Source: Pseudomonadota bacterium (lineage in GTDB: Bacteria; Pseudomonadota; Gammaproteobacteria; Steroidobacterales; Steroidobacteraceae). Taken from it: DNA of 8,728 bases. How positions within the stretch are numbered: position 1 is the first letter of the stretch; the number at the start of each line of letters is the position of its first letter. Where the stretch lies: NCBI GenBank assembly GCA_021779875.1, contig JAJXZV010000415.1, forward strand, positions 1 through 8,728, written 5' to 3'. A program made the position numbers and the translations under genes. The notes under the pieces were generated by a model, which was not told the origin of the DNA, ran no database searches, and saw only the letters and a program-made list of their open reading frames with translations. Below, one piece after another: positions 1 through 6,516 of this stretch.

Positions 1-2
1 TG

Positions 3-215
3 GGATTGTCGGGCAAGTCTACCTTCGAGATCGCCGGTCTGGATCAGCGCGGCGCCAAGACCGTGCAGGTGGTCGCGACCAACGCGGACGGCGGCCAGGT
101 GCGGTTCGAGGCGCGCGTGCGCATCGACACGCCGAAGGAGCTCGAGTACTTCCGGCACGGCGGCATCCTGCACTACGTGCTGCGCCAGCTGGCAGCTCCC
201 GCCCGGGCCGCCTGA
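3..215 (+). CDS. acnA: Aconitate hydratase, C-terminal end (5' part outside window)
   Basis: This is the last 70 codons of an aconitase, open at the left edge and ending in TGA at 213-215. Aconitase interconverts citrate and isocitrate in the TCA cycle in the cytoplasm. The visible part belongs to the swivelling C-terminal domain 4. It shows the pattern typical of the AcnA/IRP1 branch: a V-x-A-T-x-A-D-G turn, then R-I-D-T-P-K-E-L-E-Y, then the terminal G-G-I-L-H-Y-V-L-R-Q-L. The AcnD and AcnB branches end differently, so AcnA is the best fit. The [4Fe-4S] cysteines lie upstream of the window and cannot be checked. After the conserved end there is a short A-P-A-R-A-A tail. The gene converges on the M16 operon, and a strong hairpin starts 9 bases after the stop codon. 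Confidence 0.88.
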   Translation, partial: GLSGKSTFEIAGLDQRGAKTVQVVATNADGGQVRFEARVRIDTPKELEYFRHGGILHYVLRQLAAPARAA

Positions 216-223
216 CCGGCCGC

Positions 224-252
224 GCGGCGGCCGCCCCGGGGGCGGCCGCCGC
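224..252. terminator. Perfect GC hairpin between convergent genes, probable bidirectional terminator
   Basis: Bases 224-237 are the exact reverse complement of 239-252, centred on base 238. This gives a perfect 14-bp stem of only G and C, in which the innermost pairs would open to form a small loop. It lies in the 40-base gap between the acnA stop (213-215) and the stop of the convergent M16 partner gene (256-258). That position is the expected one for a shared bidirectional terminator. Neither side has a T-run, so a purely intrinsic mechanism is uncertain. It could instead be an RNA 3'-end stabiliser or act together with Rho. Confidence 0.65.
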
Positions 253-255
253 CGG

Positions 256-1593
256 TCAATTCGCCGGGGCCGCCGGCACCGGGGCCGCCGGGACGCTGCC
301 GGCTTCGACGAGCACGAGCTTGGCGGGGTCGAGATGCGCACGGATGGCCGCATTCACCTGCTCGCGCGTCAATGCCTCGACGGCCGCCGGATACCCGTCC
401 AGCCAGCCCAGGTCGTAGCCGCGCTGGAGTGCCACGAGGATCGAGGCGGCCAGCCCGCCGGTGGTCGACAGGCCCACGTAGTAGCCTCCGACCATGCCCT
501 GCTTGCGATCGGCCAGTTCGGTCTCGGTGACCCCGTCGCGCCACCACCGTTCGACCTCGCGGCGGGTCGAGGCGATGCCCCGCTCGAGCAGGCTGGGCGC
601 GAAGCTCGCGGTGACGTCCCAGTAGCCGTCGGCGATGCTGTCCTGGGCGACCGCGGCGCTGATGTTGTAGGTCAGGCCCTCCTTGTCGCGCACGATGCCC
701 ATCAGCCTTCCCGTGAAACCGTGCCCCAGGATGGCGGTGCCCACGTGCAGGGGCAGCGCATCCGGATCGCGGTAGCTCAGGCCCGTCGCCTGGCCGAGCA
801 CCACGGTCACGCTGGGCTTGTCCTTGAGCTCGATCGCGGCCTGCTGCGGACCCGCGGGCCGCGCCGGCGCGGCGGCGCGCAGATAATCACGGCCGCCCGT
901 CCAGCCGGCGAACGCCTTGGCCACCACTTCCCGCGCATCGTCCGGCACGTCGCCCGCGAGCACCAGGGTCATGTGGGCGGGGCCGTAATAGCTCGCGTGG
1001 AAGGCCCTGACCTCCTCGAGGCGTACGGTCTTCGCCGCCGCGATGTACTCCGCGGCGGTGTGCGGCCGGTTCGGGTGGCCCGGCGGGAACACGGCGCGGC
1101 CGAAGGCCTCCTGCGCGCGCGCCTCGGTGCTCTGCAGCGATGCTTCGAGGGAGCCGATGAACTGCTGCCGCGCCTTGGAGAACTCCCCGGACGCCATCGC
1201 CGGCTCGCGCAACTCCGCGGCGATCAGACCGATCACCCTCGGCAGGTCCTTGGTCAGACAGCGGGCGCGCACCTGCACGCTCTGCGTGCCGACGCCGAAG
1301 GAGATCTGCGCCCCCACGTCGTCGAGCTGCCGGGCGATCTCGAACTTATCGAGCGACCGGGTGCCCCGGTCGATCATCATGCCGGTCAGGGTCGGAACGG
1401 CGATGTTGCCCGATCCCGCCATCGCGTCGCCCGCGGGCAGCGCGCCCTCGATCATCACCACGTCCTTGACCTGAGTCCGGTAGGTCACCAGATCGATGCC
1501 GGCAACCGACGCGCGCTGCCCCTGGGAGGCCATTTCGGCCGAGGAGGCGCCGCTCGCGAGGAGCATCGCCGCGAATAGGTAGCGCTTGATCAC
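256..1593 (-). CDS. M16-family (pitrilysin-like) peptidase subunit without zinc site
   Basis: The 445-residue product has a hydrophobic N-terminal signal (about residues 4-19, with a cleavage site near A-S-S-A). Two M16 repeat domains follow. Where the zinc motif HxxEH should stand, the sequence reads T-L-T-G-M-M before I-D-R-G-T (residues 68-77), so all three motif residues are missing. The second half keeps R302 and Y309 in R-D-K-E-G-L-T-Y, the spacing of the Arg/Tyr pair that helps bind substrate in M16 enzymes. It therefore looks like the non-metal half of a heterodimeric M16B peptidase in the periplasm or envelope. The GTG start is chosen because it overlaps the upstream stop as GTGA and has GGAG eight bases upstream. 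A low-complexity V-P-A-A-P-V-P-A-A-P tail ends the protein. Family assignment is firm, but the substrate is unknown. Confidence 0.88.
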   Translation of the reverse strand: MIKRYLFAAMLLASGASSAEMASQGQRASVAGIDLVTYRTQVKDVVMIEGALPAGDAMAGSGNIAVPTLTGMMIDRGTRSLDKFEIARQLDDVGAQISFGVGTQSVQVRARCLTKDLPRVIGLIAAELREPAMASGEFSKARQQFIGSLEASLQSTEARAQEAFGRAVFPPGHPNRPHTAAEYIAAAKTVRLEEVRAFHASYYGPAHMTLVLAGDVPDDAREVVAKAFAGWTGGRDYLRAAAPARPAGPQQAAIELKDKPSVTVVLGQATGLSYRDPDALPLHVGTAILGHGFTGRLMGIVRDKEGLTYNISAAVAQDSIADGYWDVTASFAPSLLERGIASTRREVERWWRDGVTETELADRKQGMVGGYYVGLSTTGGLAASILVALQRGYDLGWLDGYPAAVEALTREQVNAAIRAHLDPAKLVLVEAGSVPAAPVPAAPAN

Positions 1594-3017
1594 GGGCCTT
1601 TCTCCCCGGCGGGCGGCACGGGTACGAACCAGCCCGTCGTGCTTTGATCCTCGGTGAGGTACTGCTTCGCGACCCGCTGCACGTCCGCCGCGGTGACCTG
1701 CTGCACCCGCTGCGAGAACGTCACGTACAGCGTCCAGTCGCCGATCGCTATCCATTCGTTGAGTTCGCTCGCGACCGCCGCGGTGCCGTCGCGCTTGTAG
1801 GCGTCCGCCGCCACGTACTGCCGCTTGACGCGCTCGACCTCCTCGGCCGTCACGCCGTCGCTCTTGACCCTGTCGATCTCGGCGAGCAGCGCCTGCTCCA
1901 CCTGCTCGTGCGTGGTGCCGGGCGCGAGGGTCGCGTACACCGTGTGCAGGGACAGGTCGTGATGCAGATCGGTGCCGGCGCTCGCGCTCAGCGCGAGACC
2001 CTGGTCGACCAGGGCGCGATACAGGCGGCCGTTCTTGCCGGAGCTCAGGATCGCGTCGAGCATGTCGAGGGCGGGCTGGTCCGCGGCGCGCCCGTCCGGC
2101 ACCTTGTGGGCGATGATCACCGTGCCGAGTTCCCCGGGGCGCTTGACGACCACGCGGCGCGGTCCGGACTGGGCCGGCTCCTCGGTGTAGATCGCGGGTA
2201 TGGCCTTCGGCGAGTGCGGATACACGCCGTAGTGCTTCTTGATCATGCCGAGCACGGCGGCGCGGTCGATGTCGCCGACCACCGTGACGGTGGCGTTGTT
2301 CGGCCAGTAGAAGGTGTCGTAGAACTCGCGCAGCTTGCCGATGGGCACGTGCTCGATGTCGCTGCGCCAGCCGATGGTGGGGTGGTGATACGGCAGGGCC
2401 ACGTAGGCGGCCGCCGTGACCTCCTCCATGAGGACGTTGTCCGGATCGTTCTGGCCGCGCTCGAATTCGTTGCGCACCACCGTCATCTCCGCCTGCCGGT
2501 CGGCCTCGCGCAGCCACAGCCGGCGCATCCGATCGGCCTCGATGGCGATGTAACCGTCGAGGTTCGCGCGCCCCACGGTGGCGAAATAATTCGTCCGGTC
2601 CACCGAGGTGCTGGCGTTGAACTGGCCGCCGACCCGCTCGAGGTACTGCTTCACGCTATTGCCCTTCGGGTCGTTGAAATTCTCGCTGCCCTTGAACATC
2701 AGGTGCTCGAGCAGGTGCGTCGCGCCGGTCGTCCCGGTCACCTCGTTGCGCGAGCCGACCTGGTAGGTCACCTGGAAGGTGGCCACGGGCGCCGAGTGAT
2801 CCGGCGCCAGGAGGACCGTCAGGCCGTTCGAATCGAGCCGGTACTCCTCGATCCCGTCGAGCTCCTTGACGAAGGTGAAGCCCGCGACCGTCGCGTGTTC
2901 CGCGTCCGCGCGCGCCACGCCGCCGGTGCACAGGGCACCGAGCAGCCAGGCGGCGGTCCAGGCGCCGCGCCCGGGACGCAGTCCGCGCCGCCGCGCCGTC
3001 AAGGCTTGCTCACGCAT
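1590..3017 (-). CDS. M16-family zinc peptidase, catalytic (HxxEH) subunit
   Basis: This 475-residue secreted zinc metallopeptidase has a long, Arg-rich N-terminus and a hydrophobic signal segment (about 20-36, cleavage near A-R-A-D-A). The inverted zinc motif is H101-L-L-E104-H105 in the context G-A-T-HLLEH-L-M-F-K-G. The likely third ligand is E184 in V-V-R-N-E-F-E-R-G, 79 residues on, close to the usual M16 spacing. Other M16 landmarks include the V-G-S-R-N-E strand before the motif and the F-Y-W-P-N-N-A-T-V-T-V-V-G-D-I strand. The second domain lacks the usual Arg/Tyr pair: V337 and L343 stand there in V-D-Q-G-L-A-L. The partner encoded downstream supplies that pair. The ATG at 3017 has GAGGAG seven bases upstream. 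It is the first gene of a two-gene operon with a 4-base overlap. The substrate is unknown, and periplasmic peptide or protein turnover is the likely role. Confidence 0.92.
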   Translation of the reverse strand: MREQALTARRRGLRPGRGAWTAAWLLGALCTGGVARADAEHATVAGFTFVKELDGIEEYRLDSNGLTVLLAPDHSAPVATFQVTYQVGSRNEVTGTTGATHLLEHLMFKGSENFNDPKGNSVKQYLERVGGQFNASTSVDRTNYFATVGRANLDGYIAIEADRMRRLWLREADRQAEMTVVRNEFERGQNDPDNVLMEEVTAAAYVALPYHHPTIGWRSDIEHVPIGKLREFYDTFYWPNNATVTVVGDIDRAAVLGMIKKHYGVYPHSPKAIPAIYTEEPAQSGPRRVVVKRPGELGTVIIAHKVPDGRAADQPALDMLDAILSSGKNGRLYRALVDQGLALSASAGTDLHHDLSLHTVYATLAPGTTHEQVEQALLAEIDRVKSDGVTAEEVERVKRQYVAADAYKRDGTAAVASELNEWIAIGDWTLYVTFSQRVQQVTAADVQRVAKQYLTEDQSTTGWFVPVPPAGEKGP

Positions 3018-3024
3018 GTTCCAT

Positions 3025-3030
3025 CTCCTC
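3025..3030 (-). promoter_or_regulatory. Ribosome binding site of the M16 catalytic gene
   Basis: The minus strand reads GAGGAG seven bases before the ATG at 3017. This fixes that start in preference to an out-of-frame ATG at 3024-3022. Confidence 0.7.
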
Positions 3031-3068
3031 GTTTGCGCAATACCGCGGCGCGCCCGCGCCAGCCGCGC

Positions 3069-3074
3069 ATTCTA
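3069..3074 (-). promoter_or_regulatory. Candidate -10 element for the M16 operon
   Basis: The minus strand reads TAGAAT, five of six matches to the sigma-70 -10 consensus, in an otherwise extremely GC-rich spacer. Transcription would start near 3062 and give a leader of about 45 bases carrying the GAGGAG site. No good -35 box is visible 16-18 bases further upstream, so the promoter may depend on an activator or be weak. Confidence 0.4.
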
Positions 3075-3093
3075 GCCGATCGACCCGCCGCCG

Positions 3094-3122
3094 CCGACCC
3101 GACTCGGCAATTCCGCTATAGT
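3094..3122 (+). promoter_or_regulatory. Candidate promoter of the HAD phosphatase gene (TATAGT -10, leaderless geometry)
   Basis: TATAGT at 3117-3122 matches the -10 consensus at five of six positions. A weak -35-like CCGACC lies at 3094-3099 with a 17-base spacer. Only seven bases separate the -10 box from the ATG at 3130, so transcription would begin at or within a base or two of the start codon. No Shine-Dalgarno sequence precedes the ATG, which agrees with a leaderless mRNA. Confidence 0.5.
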
Positions 3123-3129
3123 TCCCGCC

Positions 3130-3810
3130 ATGACCGACCCCATCGCGCGCGACCCCTCGCCGGGCGTGGCGCTGTTCGATCTCGACGGCACCCTCACCTG
3201 GCACGACACGCTCGGCGCGTTCCTCGCCGGCTACGTGCGGCGCCATCCGGCGAGGCTCCCGCGGCTGTGGCGGCTGGCCCCGGCGGCGCTCGAGTACCTC
3301 GCGGCCGGCCGCGACCGCGGCCGCCTCAAGTCCCGCGTGATCCGCGCGGTGCTGGGCGGCGAGCCGCGCGAACGCATCGACGCCTGGGCGGATCGGTTCG
3401 TGGAGGGCATGCGCGGCGCGGGCATGTTCCGGCCGGCGGCGCTGGCCGCACTCGAGGCGCATCGCGCCGCGGGCGACCACCTGGTTCTGCTGTCGGCGAG
3501 CCCCGACCTGTACGTTCCGCGAATCGGCCGGCTGCTCGGCTTCGAGCTGACGCTGTGCACCGGCGTCGCCTGGGACGCGCACACCCTCGACGGCCGACTG
3601 ACCACGCCCAACCGGCGCGGCGAGGAGAAGTCGCGCTGCCTGCAGACCCTGCGCGGGCGCTTCCCGGGCGCCGCGATCACCGCCTACGGGAACAGCGCGT
3701 CGGATCTGCCGCATCTGCGGCTCGCGGAACGGGCCGTGCTCGTCAACGGCGGCGGCGCCGCGCGCCGCAGCGCGGCCGCGGCCGGCATCCCCACCGCCCT
3801 CTGGACGTAA
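3130..3810 (+). CDS. HAD-superfamily subfamily IB phosphatase (SerB/PgpC-like fold)
   Basis: The 226-residue soluble protein contains all four HAD motifs. Motif I is D17-L-D19-G-T-L-T, where D17 is the nucleophile and D19 the general acid. Motif II is L-L-S122-A-S. The motif III lysine is K167 in E-E-K-S-R. Motif IV is Y-G-N188-S-A-S-D192-L-P, with Asn where Asp is more common. The helical cap between motifs I and II (about 25-110) is typical of the IB group, which includes phosphoserine phosphatase and the phosphatidylglycerophosphatase C type. The stretch after motif I, with repeated hydrophobic and Arg residues, recalls the latter, but no membrane segment is clear. It most likely hydrolyses a small phosphomonoester, and the substrate cannot be read from sequence. 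It stands alone between divergent M16 genes and the msrPQ operon. The ATG was chosen from the TATAGT box seven bases upstream. Confidence 0.85.
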   Translation: MTDPIARDPSPGVALFDLDGTLTWHDTLGAFLAGYVRRHPARLPRLWRLAPAALEYLAAGRDRGRLKSRVIRAVLGGEPRERIDAWADRFVEGMRGAGMFRPAALAALEAHRAAGDHLVLLSASPDLYVPRIGRLLGFELTLCTGVAWDAHTLDGRLTTPNRRGEEKSRCLQTLRGRFPGAAITAYGNSASDLPHLRLAERAVLVNGGGAARRSAAAAGIPTALWT

Positions 3811-3852
3811 CAAACCGCCCCTTCGGCCGGTCTACTCGGTATCGATGGCGAC

Positions 3853-3857
3853 GGGAG
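3853..3857 (+). promoter_or_regulatory. Ribosome binding site deciding the msrP start
   Basis: GGGAG stands five bases before the ATG at 3863. The alternative in-frame ATG at 3845, six codons upstream, has no Shine-Dalgarno-like sequence before it. The downstream start is therefore preferred. Confidence 0.5.
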
Positions 3858-3862
3858 CGGAT

Positions 3863-4831
3863 ATGCGCAGCACCAGGAAAGGGCGGAACACGGACACGAT
3901 CCTGCCGTCCGAGATCACGCCCTATGAGAAGTACTTGTCGCGCCGCGCGCTGCTCGCGGGCGGGCTGGGAGCCGCCGCCCTGCAGGCACTCGGCGCCTGG
4001 GCGACCCCGGCCCGCGGCCAGGGCGCGGCGGCGCTCGCCTTCACGCGCAACGCCGCGCTGAGCGTCGAGGATCCGCCGAACAGCTACCAGGACATCACCA
4101 CCTACAACAACTACTACGAGTTCGGCACCGCCAAGTCCGATCCGGCCGAGCGCGCCCGGGATTTCCAGGCCCGGCCCTGGAGCGTCGCCGTCGGCGGCGA
4201 GGCCGAGGTGACCGGCCGTTTCACCCTCGAGGACATCATCGAGCCCCATCCGCTGGAGGAGCGCGTCTACCGATTCCGCTGTGTGGAGGCCTGGTCCATG
4301 GTGATCCCGTGGGTCGGATTTCCGCTCGGCGACCTGCTGAAGCGCTTCAAGCCCACCTCGCGCGCGAAGTACGTGGCGTTCAAGACCCTGTACGATCCGA
4401 AGCGGATGCCCGGACAGACCTACCGGATCCTCGATTGGCCCTACGTCGAGGGCCTGCGCATGGATGAGGCCATGCACCCGCTCACGTTGCTGGCGGTCGG
4501 CCTGTACGGCAAGACCCTGCCCAACCAGAATGGGGCGCCGCTGCGGCTGGTGACGCCTTGGAAGTACGGCTTCAAGAGCATCAAGGCCATCGTCGCCATC
4601 GATTTCGTCGAGAAGATGCCCCGCACCACCTGGGCGCTGTCGGCGTCGGACGAGTACGGGTTCTTCGCGAACGTCAATCCGGAGGTGGATCATCCGCGCT
4701 GGAGCCAGGCATCCGAGCGGCGCATCGGCGCCGGGTTGTTCGGCGCGCGCCGCCCCACCCTGCCGTTCAACGGCTATGCGAACCAGGTCGCGAGCCTGTA
4801 TGCCGGCATGGACCTGCGGAGGAATTTCTGA
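3863..4831 (+). CDS. msrP: Periplasmic methionine sulfoxide reductase catalytic subunit MsrP (YedY)
   Basis: The 322-residue molybdoenzyme repairs methionine sulfoxide in periplasmic proteins. A Tat signal is clear: S-R27-R28-A-L-L-A-G-G followed by an Ala/Leu-rich segment, with the mature protein beginning near residue 50-60. This fits export of a folded enzyme carrying the molybdenum cofactor. Family hallmarks are [14 protein letters not shown], then the cofactor-ligand cysteine C140 in [15 protein letters not shown], then [15 protein letters not shown]. Further on are [20 protein letters not shown] and the terminal [14 protein letters not shown]. It is close to the E. coli protein over its whole length. 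An ATG 18 bases upstream (3845) would add six residues, but it lacks a ribosome site. The stop codon overlaps the msrQ start by one base. Confidence 0.95.
   Translation: MRSTRKGRNTDTILPSEITPYEKYLSRRALLAGGLGAAALQALGAWATPARGQGAAALAFTRNAALSVEDPPNSYQDITTYNNYYEFGTAKSDPAERARDFQARPWSVAVGGEAEVTGRFTLEDIIEPHPLEERVYRFRCVEAWSMVIPWVGFPLGDLLKRFKPTSRAKYVAFKTLYDPKRMPGQTYRILDWPYVEGLRMDEAMHPLTLLAVGLYGKTLPNQNGAPLRLVTPWKYGFKSIKAIVAIDFVEKMPRTTWALSASDEYGFFANVNPEVDHPRWSQASERRIGAGLFGARRPTLPFNGYANQVASLYAGMDLRRNF
4818..4824 (+). promoter_or_regulatory. Ribosome binding site of msrQ inside the end of msrP
   Basis: GGAGGAA lies in the last codons of msrP, six bases before the ATG at 4831. This supports that ATG rather than the in-frame ATG at 4837. 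With the TGATG stop/start overlap it suggests translational coupling. Confidence 0.75.
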
Positions 4832-5523
4832 TGGGGATGGCTCACCGGGCGCTCAAGCCGATCCTCTTCCTCGCCTGCCTGTGGCCGGCGCTGCGCCTGG
4901 CGGTCGGCGCGGCCCAGCTCTCCGGTCTGCTCGGCGCGCTGCCCGCCGTGCCGCTCGGAGCGGACCCGATTGCCGTGCTGCTGCACGGCGCCGGCCGATG
5001 GGCGCTCAATCTCCTTTTGATCACCCTGGCGATGACGCCGCTGCGCGATCTGACGGGCTGGCCGATCTGGCTGCGGCTGCGGCGCATGGTCGGCTTGTTC
5101 GCGTTCTTCTACGCCGCGCTGCACCTTGCGGTGTACCTGTTCCTCGACCAGGGCGGCGACTTCGCCGCCCTGTGGCGCGACGTCGTAAAACGCCCCTACA
5201 TCACCATCGGCATGGCGGCCCTGCTCATGCTCGTGCCGCTCGCGCTCACCTCGACGGACCGGGCGCAGCGGCGGCTGCGGCGGCGCTGGACCCGGCTGCA
5301 CGCGCTGGTCTATCCCGTAGCCGTGCTCGGGGTGTGGCATTTCTGGTGGCAGGTCAAGAAGGACATCCGCGAGCCGGCGCTGTACGCGCTCGGCCTCGCG
5401 GTGCTGCTCGGCTACCGGCTGTGGAAACGGCGCGCGGCGCTCAGCGCCGCACGCTCGCCAGCGATCCGTGCAGCTTGCCAAGCAGGGATTCGGTCGTATC
5501 CCAGTCGATGCATGGATCCGTGA
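4831..5523 (+). CDS. msrQ: MsrQ, haem-binding membrane subunit of the MsrPQ system
   Basis: This 230-residue inner-membrane b-type cytochrome of the ferric-reductase-like family passes electrons from the respiratory chain to periplasmic MsrP. Hydrophobic segments lie near residues 10-38, 46-70, 87-105, 123-140, 158-175 and 182-196. Candidate haem ligands are H98 (A-A-L-H-L-A-V-Y), H157 (R-L-H-A-L-V-Y-P) and H170 (G-V-W-H-F-W-W-Q-V-K-K-D), with H52 also conserved-looking. L-R-R-M-V-G-L-F-A-F-F-Y and T-R-L-H-A-L-V-Y are family hallmarks. It is translationally coupled to msrP by a TGATG overlap. The family core ends around residue 200. Residues 204-230 are encoded within the 3' end of the opposite-strand aroF and have no hydrophobic or family character, so they look like read-out tail. 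Confidence 0.93.
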   Translation: MGMAHRALKPILFLACLWPALRLAVGAAQLSGLLGALPAVPLGADPIAVLLHGAGRWALNLLLITLAMTPLRDLTGWPIWLRLRRMVGLFAFFYAALHLAVYLFLDQGGDFAALWRDVVKRPYITIGMAALLMLVPLALTSTDRAQRRLRRRWTRLHALVYPVAVLGVWHFWWQVKKDIREPALYALGLAVLLGYRLWKRRAALSAARSPAIRAACQAGIRSYPSRCMDP

Positions 5524-6508
5524 CCGACACCCCGTATTCCAACTTGCTCAAGTCCTTCGGGATGGGCTGATTGCCGGCGCGCAAGTTGCTCTCGAGCATC
5601 AATCCGACGATGGAGCGGTTGCCCTCGAGGATCTGATTCACGCAGTTCTCCGCGATCAGCGGCTGCAGCGTCGGATCCTTGTTCGAGTTGCCGTGGCTGC
5701 AGTCGACCACGATGCGGGCGGGCAGCTGCGCCGTGGCGAGCTCGCGCTCTGCCATGGCGATGCTCACCGCGTCGTAGTTGGCCCGGCCGCCGCCGCCGCG
5801 CAGGACCAGGTGGGCGTGCTGGTTGCCCCGGGTGCGGAACACCGCCGACTGCCCCTGTTGCGTGATGCCGAGGAAGTGGTGCGGATGGCGCACGGACTGC
5901 AGGGCGTTGATCGACGCGCCGAGCGAACCGTCGGTGCCGTTCTTGAATCCAACCGGGGTCGATAGGCCGCTCGCCATCTCGCGGTGCGTCTGCGACTCCG
6001 TGGTGCGCGCGCCGATCGCCGTCCAGGTGATCAATTCCGACACGTACTGCGGCATGATCGGATCGAGCGCCTCGGTGCCCGCGGGCAGGCCCAGCTCCGC
6101 CACGTACAGCAGCAGGTCCCGGGCGAGGCGGATGCCCTTCTCGATGTGGAAGGAATCGTCCATGTCCGGATCGTTGATCAGGCCCTTCCAGCCGACCGTG
6201 GTGCGAGGCTTCTCGAAATAGACGCGCATCACCAGCAGCATCGTCGACTCGACGTCGGCCGCCAGGCGCTGCAGCCGGGTCGCGTACTCGCGGGCCGCCT
6301 CCACGTCGTGGATCGAACACGGACCCACGACCACGAACAGCCGGGGATCGCGCCGCTCCAGGATCGCCCGCACCGCCTCGCGCGCGCGCAGCACCGTGCC
6401 CGCCGCCCGCTCCGTCATGGGCAGCGCCCGCTTGACGTCCTCGGGCGTCGCCAGCAGCTCGCTGGCGATCACGTTGACGTTCTGCAACCGGTCCTGGGAA
6501 TTCGTCAT
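5441..6508 (-). CDS. aroF: 3-deoxy-7-phosphoheptulonate (DAHP) synthase, class I AroFGH type
   Basis: This cytoplasmic enzyme condenses phosphoenolpyruvate and erythrose 4-phosphate in the first step of the shikimate pathway. The 355-residue length fits the E. coli AroF/G/H family. Metal ligands are all present: C64 in V-G-P-C-S-I-H-D, H272 in D-C-S-H-G-N-S-N-K-D, E306 in G-L-M-L-E-S-N and D331 in S-V-T-D-P-C. The PEP loop K-P-R-T-T-V-G-W-K-G-L (about 100-110) and A-I-G-A-R-T-T-E-S-Q-T-H-R-E are intact, as is G-F-K-N-G-T-D-G. Local wording (D-C-S-H-G-N-S-N-K-D, Y-G-V-S-V-T-D, T-E-A-L-D-P-I) is closer to E. coli AroF than to AroG or AroH. Which amino acid inhibits it cannot be settled by eye. 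The ATG lies eight bases after the kynA stop, with a weak AGG overlapping that stop, so coupling to kynA is likely. Confidence 0.95.
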   Translation of the reverse strand: MTNSQDRLQNVNVIASELLATPEDVKRALPMTERAAGTVLRAREAVRAILERRDPRLFVVVGPCSIHDVEAAREYATRLQRLAADVESTMLLVMRVYFEKPRTTVGWKGLINDPDMDDSFHIEKGIRLARDLLLYVAELGLPAGTEALDPIMPQYVSELITWTAIGARTTESQTHREMASGLSTPVGFKNGTDGSLGASINALQSVRHPHHFLGITQQGQSAVFRTRGNQHAHLVLRGGGGRANYDAVSIAMAERELATAQLPARIVVDCSHGNSNKDPTLQPLIAENCVNQILEGNRSIVGLMLESNLRAGNQPIPKDLSKLEYGVSVTDPCIDWDTTESLLGKLHGSLASVRR

Positions 6509-6516
6509 CACGGCGC

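Noticed and set aside
334..1578. 414-codon + strand frame antisense to the M16 partner gene
   Set aside because: It has no domain character, its composition is biased to Arg, Gly and His, and it lies fully opposite a gene with good M16 features.
1594..2517. Possible long N-terminal extension of the zinc-less M16 subunit
   Set aside because: The frame stays open into the upstream gene, but the extension is Arg/Gly/Ala-rich shadow sequence of the catalytic subunit. The GTG at 1593 has a ribosome site and a signal peptide follows it.
3306..3323. 8-bp inverted repeat with a 2-base loop inside the HAD gene
   Set aside because: It is all G/C within coding sequence (A-G-R-D-R-G-R). At this GC content such palindromes are expected by chance, and nothing regulatory is placed there.
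3811..3862. Possible promoter or terminator between the HAD gene and msrP
   Set aside because: The 52-base gap has only a weak 3-bp hairpin near CCCCTTCGG and no convincing -10 box (TCTACT is poor). It is not strong enough to annotate.
1644..4061. An 805-codon open frame on the + strand across the M16 operon, HAD gene and msrP start
   Set aside because: It is antisense to or out of frame with genes that have clear catalytic motifs. Its product is Arg/His/Gly-rich with no recognisable domain. Long stop-free frames are expected at this GC content.
4776..5570. 264-codon + strand frame over msrQ
   Set aside because: It is a frame-shifted reading of msrQ, rich in Arg and Ala. The MsrQ frame carries the membrane segments and haem histidines.
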